NCBI GenBank assembly: GCA_910584405.1
Contig: CAJUAL010000005.1
Span: 92,987-156,986, forward strand
Origin: an uncultured Vampirovibrio sp.
GTDB lineage: Bacteria > Cyanobacteriota > Vampirovibrionia > Gastranaerophilales > Gastranaerophilaceae
DNA: 64,000 nt
Direction of reading: 5' to 3'
Of this stretch, positions 18,001-25,805 are shown piece after piece (the stretch's first letter is position 1; each line of letters begins with the position of its first letter). The notes beneath the pieces are model-generated. The model saw nothing but the letters and a program-made list of their open reading frames with translations, searched no databases and had not been told where the DNA came from. Made by a program: the position numbers and the translations under genes.

Positions 18001-19176
18001 CGGGTTATATTGCGAACCGTATTGTCCCGGAACTCCGTTTTGAACAAATAATGTTCCGTCATTGTTAACAGTTCCTGAAATGTTCATACCTTTTGTTCCG
18101 TTGTTGTAAATATTTAATTCACCTTTAGTGTCAACAGTTCCAGAAATATTTACGCCTGAGTTACGGTCAATTTCATAAGTATAAGATTTTCCGTCATCCC
18201 AAATTGTTACGGTACCTGTTGTAGGTACATTTGAAATATCTGTTTTTCCGTTGTTTCTTACTGTACCTGAAATATTCAAATCGCCCCAGTCATTATCTAA
18301 GTATAAACGACCGTTTGCGTTAGAAACTTCGCCGGAAATATTCATTCCGTTAGCGCCGATATTTTGAATTGTTGTATTACCTGTACCAAAGTTTTTAACG
18401 GTACCAGCAATGTCAATTCCGCCCGGTCCGTTGTAACCTTGTTCTGCAATAATTGAGATGTTACCGTTGTTGCTTGCAAAAGAGTTTGCAGTATTAATAT
18501 TATCAGTATTAACTAATTGGTTAAATAAAGCTTCAGCTTGGTTATTTGTAGTCATTTGAGCCATTTTTGTTTCGTTAATACCTGCAAATACACCTGCACC
18601 TTTAGCTATATTAACTTCTCCAGAGTGGATTTTAATATCATTTGCCGCAAATACTTTACCATTGATAGTTACTTCGCCGCCTTTGTTAAAGTTAGCTAAA
18701 GTGTCTAAATCTGCGCTCGGGTTACTTTTATAAGCATTATATTTTGCGTTGCTTGGTGTATAAACGCCTAAAGAACCAACGTTTAATACCCCGGAAGCTC
18801 CGACAATCATTCCGTTTGGTGAAACAAATATTGCTTTACCGTTGTAGAATTTGCCATCTCTCATAGTATTTATCAAACCATTGATATTAATTTGGTTATC
18901 TACAAGGTTTACAAATGTTTCAACATTATTTGCTCCGTATTTATAAATAAGGTTTGCGATATCACCTTCTGACAAATTAAAGTTTGTATATTTTCTGTAT
19001 CCAATATTTGTACCGTTAATAATTGCAGTCGGGTCAATATTGTATACCCCGTTATTGCCAGTTACTCCTGAAATTTCAGTCGCTACAACAGATAATAGCA
19101 TTGTTTGGTGAGATAAGAATAATGTAGTAAGAGTTGCTGCCATTATTCTTCTTAAGCGTCTGCTGCGATTTCTCAT
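15085..19176 (-). CDS. haemagglutinin-type adhesin with Asp-Ala stalk and C-terminal PilZ domain
   Basis: A 1363-residue paralogue of the adhesin upstream. It has a basic signal sequence (MRNRSRRLRRI, then a hydrophobic run), a TPS domain (FVNLVDNQININGLI, FVSPNGMIVGASGVLNVGSL), a shorter N/G/T-rich shaft (about residues 180-680) and a distal region nearly identical to the paralogue (RVILTVDDDFGYNN, MIAREGDIGVEFSG, GHAVRPDDVT). A run of 80 Asp-Ala dipeptides comes next, flanked by further Asp. A PilZ domain closes the protein (RQFMR, DVSRGG). The first residues after the ATG differ from the paralogue, but both genes share the ATGAAAGGATT leader element; here it cannot extend the frame because TAA follows. 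Cysteines are rare. Probably exported and surface-displayed. Confidence 0.85.
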   Translation of the reverse strand: MRNRSRRLRRIMAATLTTLFLSHQTMLLSVVATEISGVTGNNGVYNIDPTAIINGTNIGYRKYTNFNLSEGDIANLIYKYGANNVETFVNLVDNQININGLINTMRDGKFYNGKAIFVSPNGMIVGASGVLNVGSLGVYTPSNAKYNAYKSNPSADLDTLANFNKGGEVTINGKVFAANDIKIHSGEVNIAKGAGVFAGINETKMAQMTTNNQAEALFNQLVNTDNINTANSFASNNGNISIIAEQGYNGPGGIDIAGTVKNFGTGNTTIQNIGANGMNISGEVSNANGRLYLDNDWGDLNISGTVRNNGKTDISNVPTTGTVTIWDDGKSYTYEIDRNSGVNISGTVDTKGELNIYNNGTKGMNISGTVNNDGTLFVQNGVPGQYGSQYNPGIDALTISGDINNTGNTTINNYADGGLNVTENGTINNGEKLTMLNTGADGLTINGKVNTKDADVRNEAGALTVGEEGIFKYLNEAEFVNNGEGGFVVDGTVTSSDNSAKSKLTMTNNKGNFEINGNITNNNSKVNVEDSDKDSANTTITNNGGILKVNGTVDTSNSELTMTNNGTNFDINGTIKGQENNVNLVNTNGGINLNSTGRVNSTDNINITNTGKGGVNVKGLVNAGKNVNIDNKNSNVVIGDNTENNNYITAGNDIKIVVVDGNILNYGVEKTLLKAAGNLTMNVTDGTIGEAVQQGACKGSGCTGVGPKEDGSRDFTKSINANIKGKVNATTENTKSAIKPEDLVINYAAIDSDMNIDHIKADGRVILTVDDDFGYNNNGKRYNMVNASTDPSKANVEGWGISLISNGSVGEKDNKITFNQTDAANYGMDVLANENIYMKGLDDKYTENKVCNMIAREGDIGVEFSGNTYIENITAEGDIKVVTRGKNLTINNLGHIEDPSVTPKDYFGERNQGQKDGGYMGEDYRDEALPNHVELKALDINKFVRPDGTYDENGYYGDADSTVRVNHAVLDNGTLDITADQIYANGVHVDFGKTGYTKEADDSTDKVVGASEIPTGHAVRPDDVTEEGYDEHDRNYYYHEGDGDFSDGSTDVDDDDDVVDDTPLEIEDDTDSDADADADADADADADADADADADADADADADADADADADADADADADADADADADADADADADADADADADADADADADADADADADADADADADADADADADADADADADADADADADADADADADADADADADADADADADADADADADADADADADADSDDDDYGKQTYIQRKILDNSVDSIDKRQFMRYRVSDNQNPVAIERANGVEGLLDVSRGGISVTHNNNLKVGDVIPVHIAYGGLDIQADVKVVTSTTNRAGAMFVNLDQATANQLLYLNMILDDVNNISKR
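15481..15960 (-). repeat. 480-bp repeat encoding 80 uninterrupted Asp-Ala dipeptides
   Basis: Every six bases encode Asp-Ala from 15960 down to 15481. Synonymous codons vary (GAT/GAC with GCA/GCT/GCC), so the DNA is a degenerate hexanucleotide repeat. The tract is GC-rich in an AT-rich gene. It lies between the distal region and the PilZ domain, where the paralogue has a Pro/Gly linker. It resembles the Ser-Asp stalks of staphylococcal Sdr/Clf proteins in design, though not in sequence. Confidence 0.9.
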
Positions 19177-19228
19177 ATTAAAATCCTTTCATAACGTTAT
19201 ATAAATCTATTTATTATCGATAAAATCC

Positions 19229-19251
19229 GGCTAGATAATCTTATTCTAGCC
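19229..19251. promoter_or_regulatory. inverted repeat upstream of the second adhesin
   Basis: GGCTAGA and TCTAGCC are separated by nine bases and lie 53 bases before the adhesin start. It could be an operator or a hairpin in the 5' leader. I could not fix the promoter in the 189-bp gap 19177-19365; GTCA-N5-TGAC near 19296 is another, weaker, dyad there. Confidence 0.35.
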
Positions 19252-19348
19252 CAAGCACACTGTAAAATGTGGATTTGTTACTTTTTTTTAAGCCATGTCA
19301 CATCATGACCTTATAAAATATATAACGTTTGAAAAAAAATAAAATTGC

Positions 19349-19368
19349 TAACAATACATCAATTGTTA
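19349..19368 (-). terminator. terminator overlapping the flippase stop codon
   Basis: TAACAAT and ATTGTTA arms with a six-base loop, followed on the minus strand by a T-rich run (TTTTATTTTTTTT). The upstream arm contains the stop codon. Confidence 0.6.
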
Positions 19369-20823
19369 AGATTTCTTAATAATTAATTTTTTCGCTGTAA
19401 CATAATACAGGACATAGAAAATAACTAAAATTAACAACATTTGTAGCTTAGCAGGGATATGTAAGTTGTATATCTTGAATGCATACAAAATACATCCTGT
19501 TGGTATAGCTGAAATAATCATTTTTGTAGCAGTGTTTGTCGGAAATTTTATGTTAAGATTTGGTAACACAATTATAATACTTAACAAAAAGTATAAGAAA
19601 TTTGCGCTAAATGTTGCAATACCAACTCCGATTAATCCAAATTTCGGAATCAGAACGAAGTTTAAAACAACCCCGATTATTCCTGAGATTACTTTGATAA
19701 TAAATTCAAGATGAGTTTTATTAGCAAGGTGGTATTGAAGTGTTGTGTAATCTGTCATCGAAAGGAAAAATACCCCGAAAGCGAAAAATGGTACAAGTTT
19801 GCAGGCTTCGTACATTTTAGGGTTTGCTACAAACATGTGGGTGTATTCTACGCTATATAAAGACATGACGGTTATTACAGGCAACGCTACAAGGATGTAA
19901 TATCCTAAAAATCTTGATATAATCGGTCTTACATCAATTTTGCCTTCGTAAAGATTGATAATTCTCGGAATTGCCGCAACTGTAATCATTGCAAACAAAG
20001 TCATCAATATAGGTAAAGTTAATCCGTAACCGACACCTACTAATGCGGCTTTCGAAAATCCGCTTATGCTGTTCATGATGAATTTGTTACTTTGGGTTAT
20101 AATCCACGCGCTAAGTGAAGTTGCAGCTATCGGAATGCCGTATTTCATAATAGGTAATATAAATTTCCATTCAATTTTTTGGAATTTAAAAATCTTTAAA
20201 ATTTCACTTTGGTATAGGAGTAAAATGTCTATAAGTGATATAGATACGCCCATTGCAAGTAAAATTGAGGCTGCTCCTAAGTTGAAAAATTTTGCAAAAA
20301 ATACAGCCAAAAATATTGTTGCAAATTGATTAAGAATTGTAGTTAAAGAGTAGGATATTGATTTTAGCTGTGCTCTTAGAATTTGTGACAGCAACGCTCT
20401 TACCGCAACAGGAATTATAAGTAAAAGTACTGATAAAAAGTACTTAAACGGTACATGGAAAAAACTGTAAAGACTGTCTTTGAATATGAATGAGATAGCA
20501 AACATTAACAGCATGTTAATTGTCAAAATAGTAACCAATGTTGTTAAGTATTTTGGCAAATCTTCACTGATTTGGTGATGTCTGAAAAATCTCAAACCTG
20601 AAAGTCCTACCCAGTCGGAAAAAATTATACAAAGAAAAGACAGCATTGCAATTGAGATTGTATATAATCCGTATTGTTCTTGTGAGAATAAACTTGTATA
20701 AATCGGTACTGTTATAACATTACCAAGCATTCCGCACAGTTTAGACGGTGCATATTTAATCATATCCGTAAATATGCCCTTAACTTCTTTTTCTTCCAAC
20801 TCTTTATTTTCTATATATTCCAT
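19366..20823 (-). CDS. polysaccharide flippase (Wzx / MOP superfamily)
   Basis: A 485-residue inner-membrane protein with about twelve to fourteen hydrophobic helices and the pattern of oligosaccharide-lipid flippases: an N-terminal YAPSKLCGMLGNVITVPIYT, an EQYGLYTI segment after helix 1, paired helices, and a C-terminal block (VLNFVLIPKFGLIGVGIATF). Members move undecaprenyl-linked glycans across the inner membrane. The gene starts four bases after the rimO stop, so it is probably co-transcribed with it, although the functions are unrelated. Other glycan genes in the window (38199, 48829) are separate. The hydrophilic N-terminus (EYIENKELEEKEVKG) is cytoplasmic. Confidence 0.85.
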   Translation of the reverse strand: MEYIENKELEEKEVKGIFTDMIKYAPSKLCGMLGNVITVPIYTSLFSQEQYGLYTISIAMLSFLCIIFSDWVGLSGLRFFRHHQISEDLPKYLTTLVTILTINMLLMFAISFIFKDSLYSFFHVPFKYFLSVLLLIIPVAVRALLSQILRAQLKSISYSLTTILNQFATIFLAVFFAKFFNLGAASILLAMGVSISLIDILLLYQSEILKIFKFQKIEWKFILPIMKYGIPIAATSLSAWIITQSNKFIMNSISGFSKAALVGVGYGLTLPILMTLFAMITVAAIPRIINLYEGKIDVRPIISRFLGYYILVALPVITVMSLYSVEYTHMFVANPKMYEACKLVPFFAFGVFFLSMTDYTTLQYHLANKTHLEFIIKVISGIIGVVLNFVLIPKFGLIGVGIATFSANFLYFLLSIIIVLPNLNIKFPTNTATKMIISAIPTGCILYAFKIYNLHIPAKLQMLLILVIFYVLYYVTAKKLIIKKS

Positions 20824-20827
20824 ATTC

Positions 20828-22132
20828 TTAACCTATTTCTCCGAATAAATCGTATTCATCTGCTCTTGTTATCTTAACTTCTTCTATATCTCCGGGAACA
20901 ACGGGATTTTCAGAAGTTGCGTATACGACGCCGTCAATTTCGGGTGCGTCGTGTTCCGAACGTAAAATAATAACTCCGTCATCTGTGTATCCCTCAACGA
21001 TACATTTTAAAGTCGAACCTATATATTTTTCGTTGTTTTCTAATGAAATCCGTTGTTGTAATTTCATTAATTTATCTCTTCTGCTTTTTTTGATTTTTGC
21101 TGGAATTTGAGGCTTTAAACCGTATGAATAGGTGTTTTTCTCTCTTGAATATTCAAAAGCACCCATTCTGTCAAAGCGAATATTCTTAACAAAATTATAC
21201 AAATGTTCAAATTCTTCTTCAGTTTCTCCCGGATAACCTACAATTAGTGAGGTTCTGACAGATACTCCCGGAATTTTTTCTCTTATTTTGTTAACAAGTT
21301 CTGTGTAATCCATGACAGGACGTTTCATAGATTCAAGAACTCTCGGGTGTGAGTGCTGAAGCGGAATATCAACATATTTAACTACTTTATCAAGCTTTGC
21401 TATAGTATCAATCAGCTCATCAGTCATTTGAGTAGGATAAGCGTACATAATTCTTATCCAAGAAATTTTTTCTATTTTGTTAAGTTCTTCTAACAATTGA
21501 GGTAAAGCCTGTTTGCCGTATAAATCGATACCATATGAAGATGTGTCCTGAGCAATCAGGATAATTTCAGTTACCCCTTTATCAGCAAGTTCGTTTGCTT
21601 CTTTTACAATGTTTTCAATCGGTCTTGAAATGTATTTCCCGCGAAGCTTAGGAATAATACAATACCCGCATTGATAATTACAACCTTCGCCTATTTTAAG
21701 ATATGAACTTGCGCCCATTGTAATTTGTTGACGCTTAACTTCTTCAGGGTAAATATATTTAGGCTTTTCATCAATTATACTTTTATATTCTTCTTCTTTT
21801 TCTATGCTTTTAATTATATCAACAATATCATTAAGGTTAGAGGTTCCAATCATTCCTGAAATTTCAGGGATCGCGTCTTTTAAATCCTGATTATGTTTTT
21901 GGGAAAGACAGCCTGTTACTATAACTTTTTTACCCTCATCAATCATTTGCAAAATGCTTTGGACAGATTCTTTTTCTGCGTCATGAATAAATGAACAGGT
22001 ATTTACGATGACAATATCTGCATCTTCGTCATTAAGTGTTATCTCATAACCGTTTTTATCCAATATACCCAGCAGAAGCTCTGCATCTACCAGGTTTTTT
22101 GCACATCCGTGGTTTATTAGTGAAATTTTCAT
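20828..22132 (-). CDS. rimO: ribosomal protein S12 methylthiotransferase
   Basis: A radical-SAM enzyme that adds a methylthio group to an Asp of ribosomal protein S12. It has the three-part MTTase layout over 434 residues: an N-terminal domain (INHGCAKNLVDAE, VNTCSFIHDAE, TGCLSQ) whose three Cys bind the second [4Fe-4S] cluster; a radical-SAM core with C-x3-C-x2-C in GCNYQCGYCIIPKLRGKY; and a C-terminal TRAM domain (KCIVEGYTDDGVIIL). The GCAKN and IPKLRGKY segments fit RimO better than MiaB. The start is taken at 22132, where GAGGG precedes the ATG, instead of the longer frame from 22159. The gene is divergent from the U32-family gene. Confidence 0.92.
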   Translation of the reverse strand: MKISLINHGCAKNLVDAELLLGILDKNGYEITLNDEDADIVIVNTCSFIHDAEKESVQSILQMIDEGKKVIVTGCLSQKHNQDLKDAIPEISGMIGTSNLNDIVDIIKSIEKEEEYKSIIDEKPKYIYPEEVKRQQITMGASSYLKIGEGCNYQCGYCIIPKLRGKYISRPIENIVKEANELADKGVTEIILIAQDTSSYGIDLYGKQALPQLLEELNKIEKISWIRIMYAYPTQMTDELIDTIAKLDKVVKYVDIPLQHSHPRVLESMKRPVMDYTELVNKIREKIPGVSVRTSLIVGYPGETEEEFEHLYNFVKNIRFDRMGAFEYSREKNTYSYGLKPQIPAKIKKSRRDKLMKLQQRISLENNEKYIGSTLKCIVEGYTDDGVIILRSEHDAPEIDGVVYATSENPVVPGDIEEVKITRADEYDLFGEIG

Positions 22133-22203
22133 GTTTCCCTCTTTTCTAAATTCTATCATTAATTGTAAAATTTATTCTAAATATTACGATTTATTGATAA
22201 TTT

Positions 22204-22212
22204 TGTTATAAA
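22204..22212 (+). promoter_or_regulatory. extended -10 that sets the start of the U32-family gene
   Basis: TGT-TATAAA ends at 22212. The first in-frame ATG (22215) is too close to be transcribed, while the second (22221) lies eight bases after the box. No ribosome site is present. Confidence 0.55.
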
Positions 22213-22220
22213 ATATGACT

Positions 22221-23990
22221 ATGAAACAAGTAGAATTATTGGCTCCGGCTAAAAATTATGAAACTGCAATTGCTGCAATAAATAGTGGTGCAGATGCGAT
22301 TTATATCGCAGCGACAAATTTTGGTGCGCGTAAGAATGCCCCAAACTCTTTAGACGATATAGAAAAACTGGTAAATTACGCTCATAAGTTTTATGTAAGA
22401 ATACACGTAGTTATTAATACAATTCTTAATGATTCAGAGCTTGATGATGCTGTTGAATTAGTGAAAAAGCTATATAATATTGGTGTTGACGCCATAATTG
22501 TTCAGGATATGGGCTTGCTAAAATCGACAATTGAGAAAAAAATACCTGATATTCAAATTCATGCAAGCACCCAATGTGATAACCGAACAGTTGAAAAGGC
22601 TAAGTTTTTCGATAGTTTAGGGGTATCTCGTGTAATTCTGGCAAGAGAACTTTCTTTAGATAAAATTGAAGAAATTTGCAAAAATACTTCTTGCGAAATA
22701 GAAACTTTTATTCACGGGGCTTTGTGTGTTTCATACAGTGGTCAATGTTATTTATCATATGCTAACGGTGGGCGTTCTGCTAACCGCGGCGAGTGTGCTC
22801 AACCTTGTCGTAAGAAATATTCTTTAATCGATTCTAACGGTAAAGTTATATTAAAAGATAAATATTTGCTCTCATTGAAAGATTTTAATGCCTCTGAAAG
22901 TATTGAAAAACTTATTAATTGCGGGGTAAAATCTTTTAAAATTGAGGGTCGTTTAAAAGATGTTAATTATGTGAAAAATGTTACATTATTTTATAACAAT
23001 TTACTAAATAAATACGCAGCAAGAACCTCTTCGGGTAAAATTTTTGCTGATTTTGAACCAAATGTTGATAAAACCTTCAATCGCGGTTACACCGATTATT
23101 TTTTAAACGAGCGCGGTCAGTGTTTTAACTTTTTATCGCCAAAATCACGCGGAGAGAAGCTTGGCAAGGTTAAACGTATATTTCATAATTATTTTGAGAT
23201 TAATGCGGATATTCACCCGCAAGACGGTATTTGTTTTATAAAAGACGGTAAAATGACAGGATTTTTAGTGAATAAAGTTGAAGGTAAGAAGGTTTATCCG
23301 AATAAGATGGACGGAATTACTTCTAATACCGTGCTTTATCGTAATTTTGATGCTAAATTTGAAAAACAGTTGGAAAACTCTAAAACTGTACGCAAAATTG
23401 GAGTTGCTTTCTCAATCAAAGACGGTGTTGTAACTGCTGTAGATGAAGATTCTAATAGGGTTTGCGCTAATTTACCTCAGGGTGACGTTCCAAAAGATTT
23501 GGAAAAAATGAAAGAAAACTTAACATTACAGCTTCAAAAGACCGGAAATAGCGAGTTTTACGTAACTTCAGTCAAGTTTGAAGACGATAATTTAACATAC
23601 TTACCTCTATCAAAAATCAATGAATTTAGACGTGAATTGTTAAGTTTGTTAATGAATGAAAGATTAGCTAATTTGAAACGATTACCTCAAAAACATATTG
23701 GTTATAGTGAATTTCCGACAAAGCAAATTGACTATAGGGGGAATGTTTTTAATAACGAGGCAAAATCTTTCTATGAACAGTGCGGTTGTAATGTCTGTGA
23801 AGAAGCGTTGGAAGGGTGTGCTAAAATCCCGTCTGGAATTGAACTGATGAGGACAAAGCATTGTTTGAAGTTTGCATCGGGACTTTGCGGTGTTGCGGGT
23901 AAAAAACTCTTTTTACAAGACGAAAAGGGGAAAAAATACCCTCTTCGCTTTGATTGTAAAAATTGTGAAATGGTTGTATTAAATCCTTAA
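22221..23990 (+). CDS. U32 peptidase-family protein, probable 23S rRNA hydroxylase RlhA type
   Basis: A 589-residue protein of the U32 family. The N-terminal TIM-barrel-like region has VELLAPAKNYETAIAAINSGADAIYIA and a QIHASTQ segment. The family Cys motif reads YSGQCYLS and RGECAQPCRKKYSL. A C-terminal extension resembles the DUF3656 part of RlhA-type members, and the last 70 residues are Cys-rich (CGCNVCEEALEGC, FASGLC, CKNCE). Bacterial U32 proteins of this length are associated with prephenate-dependent hydroxylation of 23S rRNA cytidine, whereas shorter ones (TrhP) act on tRNA. The assignment to RlhA is by length and architecture only. Extra C-terminal cysteines could hold a metal cluster. 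The gene ends one base before the convergent hydrolase gene. Confidence 0.8.
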   Translation: MKQVELLAPAKNYETAIAAINSGADAIYIAATNFGARKNAPNSLDDIEKLVNYAHKFYVRIHVVINTILNDSELDDAVELVKKLYNIGVDAIIVQDMGLLKSTIEKKIPDIQIHASTQCDNRTVEKAKFFDSLGVSRVILARELSLDKIEEICKNTSCEIETFIHGALCVSYSGQCYLSYANGGRSANRGECAQPCRKKYSLIDSNGKVILKDKYLLSLKDFNASESIEKLINCGVKSFKIEGRLKDVNYVKNVTLFYNNLLNKYAARTSSGKIFADFEPNVDKTFNRGYTDYFLNERGQCFNFLSPKSRGEKLGKVKRIFHNYFEINADIHPQDGICFIKDGKMTGFLVNKVEGKKVYPNKMDGITSNTVLYRNFDAKFEKQLENSKTVRKIGVAFSIKDGVVTAVDEDSNRVCANLPQGDVPKDLEKMKENLTLQLQKTGNSEFYVTSVKFEDDNLTYLPLSKINEFRRELLSLLMNERLANLKRLPQKHIGYSEFPTKQIDYRGNVFNNEAKSFYEQCGCNVCEEALEGCAKIPSGIELMRTKHCLKFASGLCGVAGKKLFLQDEKGKKYPLRFDCKNCEMVVLNP

Positions 23991-23991
23991 C

Positions 23992-24543
23992 TTACTTAAT
24001 AAGTGCTTGAATCTCTTTAAAATTCGGATGTCTTGCTGTTTTTAACAGCTCAAATAATGCTATTTCAACACATGTTACTTTTGCTCCGTATTGTTGAAGC
24101 AGTGACAGACCTGTTTTATATTCACTTTTGTTACGGCTTGCACAGGCATCTTTTACTACATAGACTTCAAAACCTTCTTTAATTAAGTCAGCAGCTGTTT
24201 GAAGAACGCAAATATGAGTTTCTATACCGCCTATAATTATCTGCTTTTTACCTGTTGCTTTTAATTCTTGAATTTTCTGTACAAATTCTGGTGTTAACAT
24301 TGCAGAAAAAGATGTTTTTTCTGTCACAAATGTGTTTTGCGCGAATGTTTCTTTTAGTTGTAATAATGTGTTGCCAAGTCCTTGCGGATATTGTTCGGTC
24401 ACTATTGTCGGAATTGATAAAATATTTGCGGCTTTAGATAATTTTGCCATATTTTGAGCGGTTTCTGTACCGTATTTTGAGGCAAGTACCAGTCTTTCCT
24501 GTATATCAATTATTACAAGTATTGAATCTTCTATATTTAACAT
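23992..24543 (-). CDS. isochorismatase-family cysteine hydrolase
   Basis: A 183-residue cytoplasmic protein with the Asp-Lys-Cys catalytic triad of the family: Asp in LVIIDIQERL, Lys in TEKTSFSA, and Cys in GGIETHICVLQTA. It resembles YcaC/MhqB-type stand-alone hydrolases, whose substrates are mostly unknown. GAAAGG precedes the ATG. The gene is last in the tktC-ftsE-ftsX-24549 operon, starting five bases after the preceding stop. Nothing in the operon indicates a substrate. Confidence 0.85.
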   Translation of the reverse strand: MLNIEDSILVIIDIQERLVLASKYGTETAQNMAKLSKAANILSIPTIVTEQYPQGLGNTLLQLKETFAQNTFVTEKTSFSAMLTPEFVQKIQELKATGKKQIIIGGIETHICVLQTAADLIKEGFEVYVVKDACASRNKSEYKTGLSLLQQYGAKVTCVEIALFELLKTARHPNFKEIQALIK

Positions 24544-24548
24544 ATGTT

Positions 24549-25799
24549 TTACCTTTCTGTGTATGCTGTTTGTTTATATTCATCTTTTAATTGATTTAAC
24601 AGCGAAGTTAATAATTTGTTTGTCAGTTTGTTTAGCGGAATTTCCATTTTTGTATCTTCCGCGCTATCCAGTCCGCTGTGAGTAAGCTTTATATTAAATT
24701 TTGCATATCCGTCATATCTTATTATAAGTTCGCTGTGTATTTTTTCGTTTCTCAGGCTAAAAACGCTTTCTATGTCGTTTGCATATTGGCTAACTTGTGT
24801 GTTTGTAAGCTTTGTTTCAAAGTCTTTTTGAAATCTGAAAAACATTGGAGTAATAATATTATCTAATTTATTTGAAAATGCATTTTTAAATAATTTAAAT
24901 GCTTTTTGCGGTTCGACATTTGTATCATCATCAAGCCAGGAGCTTAGTCCGTTAATATTGTTATCTTCAAGACAAACGGTTGTTACTTCATTTTGAGAAG
25001 CTGAAATTAAGCTGTCGTTAGCAATTTTGTCAAGGGTTTCAAATGATCGTATTCCGATTTTTGCAAGTCCGGCTCTTATTGGTAAATCTTCTCCAATTTT
25101 GTTTTGCAGTTTATCTATAACGGCTTTTACTCCGCATAGGTCAATATTTGAGAATATTGTATAAAATTTTCCGCCTCTTGATATTGCTGCGATATCGTCT
25201 TTTCGCAGGCTGTTTTTAAGTAGTCCAGCCAATCTGTTGGTGGAAACTTTTGTTCTTATCTTTTTATCTAAGGTTAGAACGCAAAATATTCCGTTTTTTA
25301 TGCGCAAATTGTCAGCTAAGTCAATAAATATTTCTTTTAAATGCTTATACTCATATAAGTTTGTTTTGCTGTCAATTACGCCAAGCTGATATAAAAATTT
25401 TTCGTTTCGCAATTCTTTTTCTTTATTAATACGAAATTTGATACAGTTAACTGTTTTTATCAGCATTTCATAGTCTTCAGAGTCAATGAAAAAGTAATCA
25501 AAAATCCCTTCATCGTAAGCTTTTAATATCAAGTCTTTGTCTTTTTTATTTAAAAGCAGCAACAGTTCTGATTCCGGGTGTTGTTCTTTTAAGTTTCGTA
25601 TAATTTTTATTGTATAGTCAGGTTCTTCAAATTCGTGCAGAATAATAACCGGAAAGTCTGCTTTTTCTAAATATTTTTTATAATCTTTTAAAGTACAAAC
25701 TTCAACTTTGTCGTTTGCTCTTAACAAAATGAGCTTTGATAACAACAAGTCAGAAATTTCATTTTCATCCGTAATTAATAATATATTATTATTTGTCAT
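24549..25799 (-). CDS. degenerate receiver plus degenerate GGDEF-domain protein
   Basis: A 416-residue cytoplasmic protein. Residues 1-125 look like a response-regulator receiver (NILLITDENE start), but the phosphorylation site in the third strand (PVIILHEFEEPD) has His in place of Asp. Residues 135-275 look like a GGDEF domain (GVIDSKTNLYEYKHLKEIF, DDIAAISRGGKFYTIFSN, PIRAGLAKIG). The catalytic GGDEF sequence has become GGKFY, so diguanylate cyclase activity is unlikely. Residues 300-416 are a further domain I do not recognise. The gene starts six bases after ftsX in an operon with ftsE, suggesting a role near cell division. It may bind a nucleotide or protein rather than make c-di-GMP. Confidence 0.75.
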   Translation of the reverse strand: MTNNNILLITDENEISDLLLSKLILLRANDKVEVCTLKDYKKYLEKADFPVIILHEFEEPDYTIKIIRNLKEQHPESELLLLLNKKDKDLILKAYDEGIFDYFFIDSEDYEMLIKTVNCIKFRINKEKELRNEKFLYQLGVIDSKTNLYEYKHLKEIFIDLADNLRIKNGIFCVLTLDKKIRTKVSTNRLAGLLKNSLRKDDIAAISRGGKFYTIFSNIDLCGVKAVIDKLQNKIGEDLPIRAGLAKIGIRSFETLDKIANDSLISASQNEVTTVCLEDNNINGLSSWLDDDTNVEPQKAFKLFKNAFSNKLDNIITPMFFRFQKDFETKLTNTQVSQYANDIESVFSLRNEKIHSELIIRYDGYAKFNIKLTHSGLDSAEDTKMEIPLNKLTNKLLTSLLNQLKDEYKQTAYTER

Positions 25800-25805
25800 G
25801 AATAT

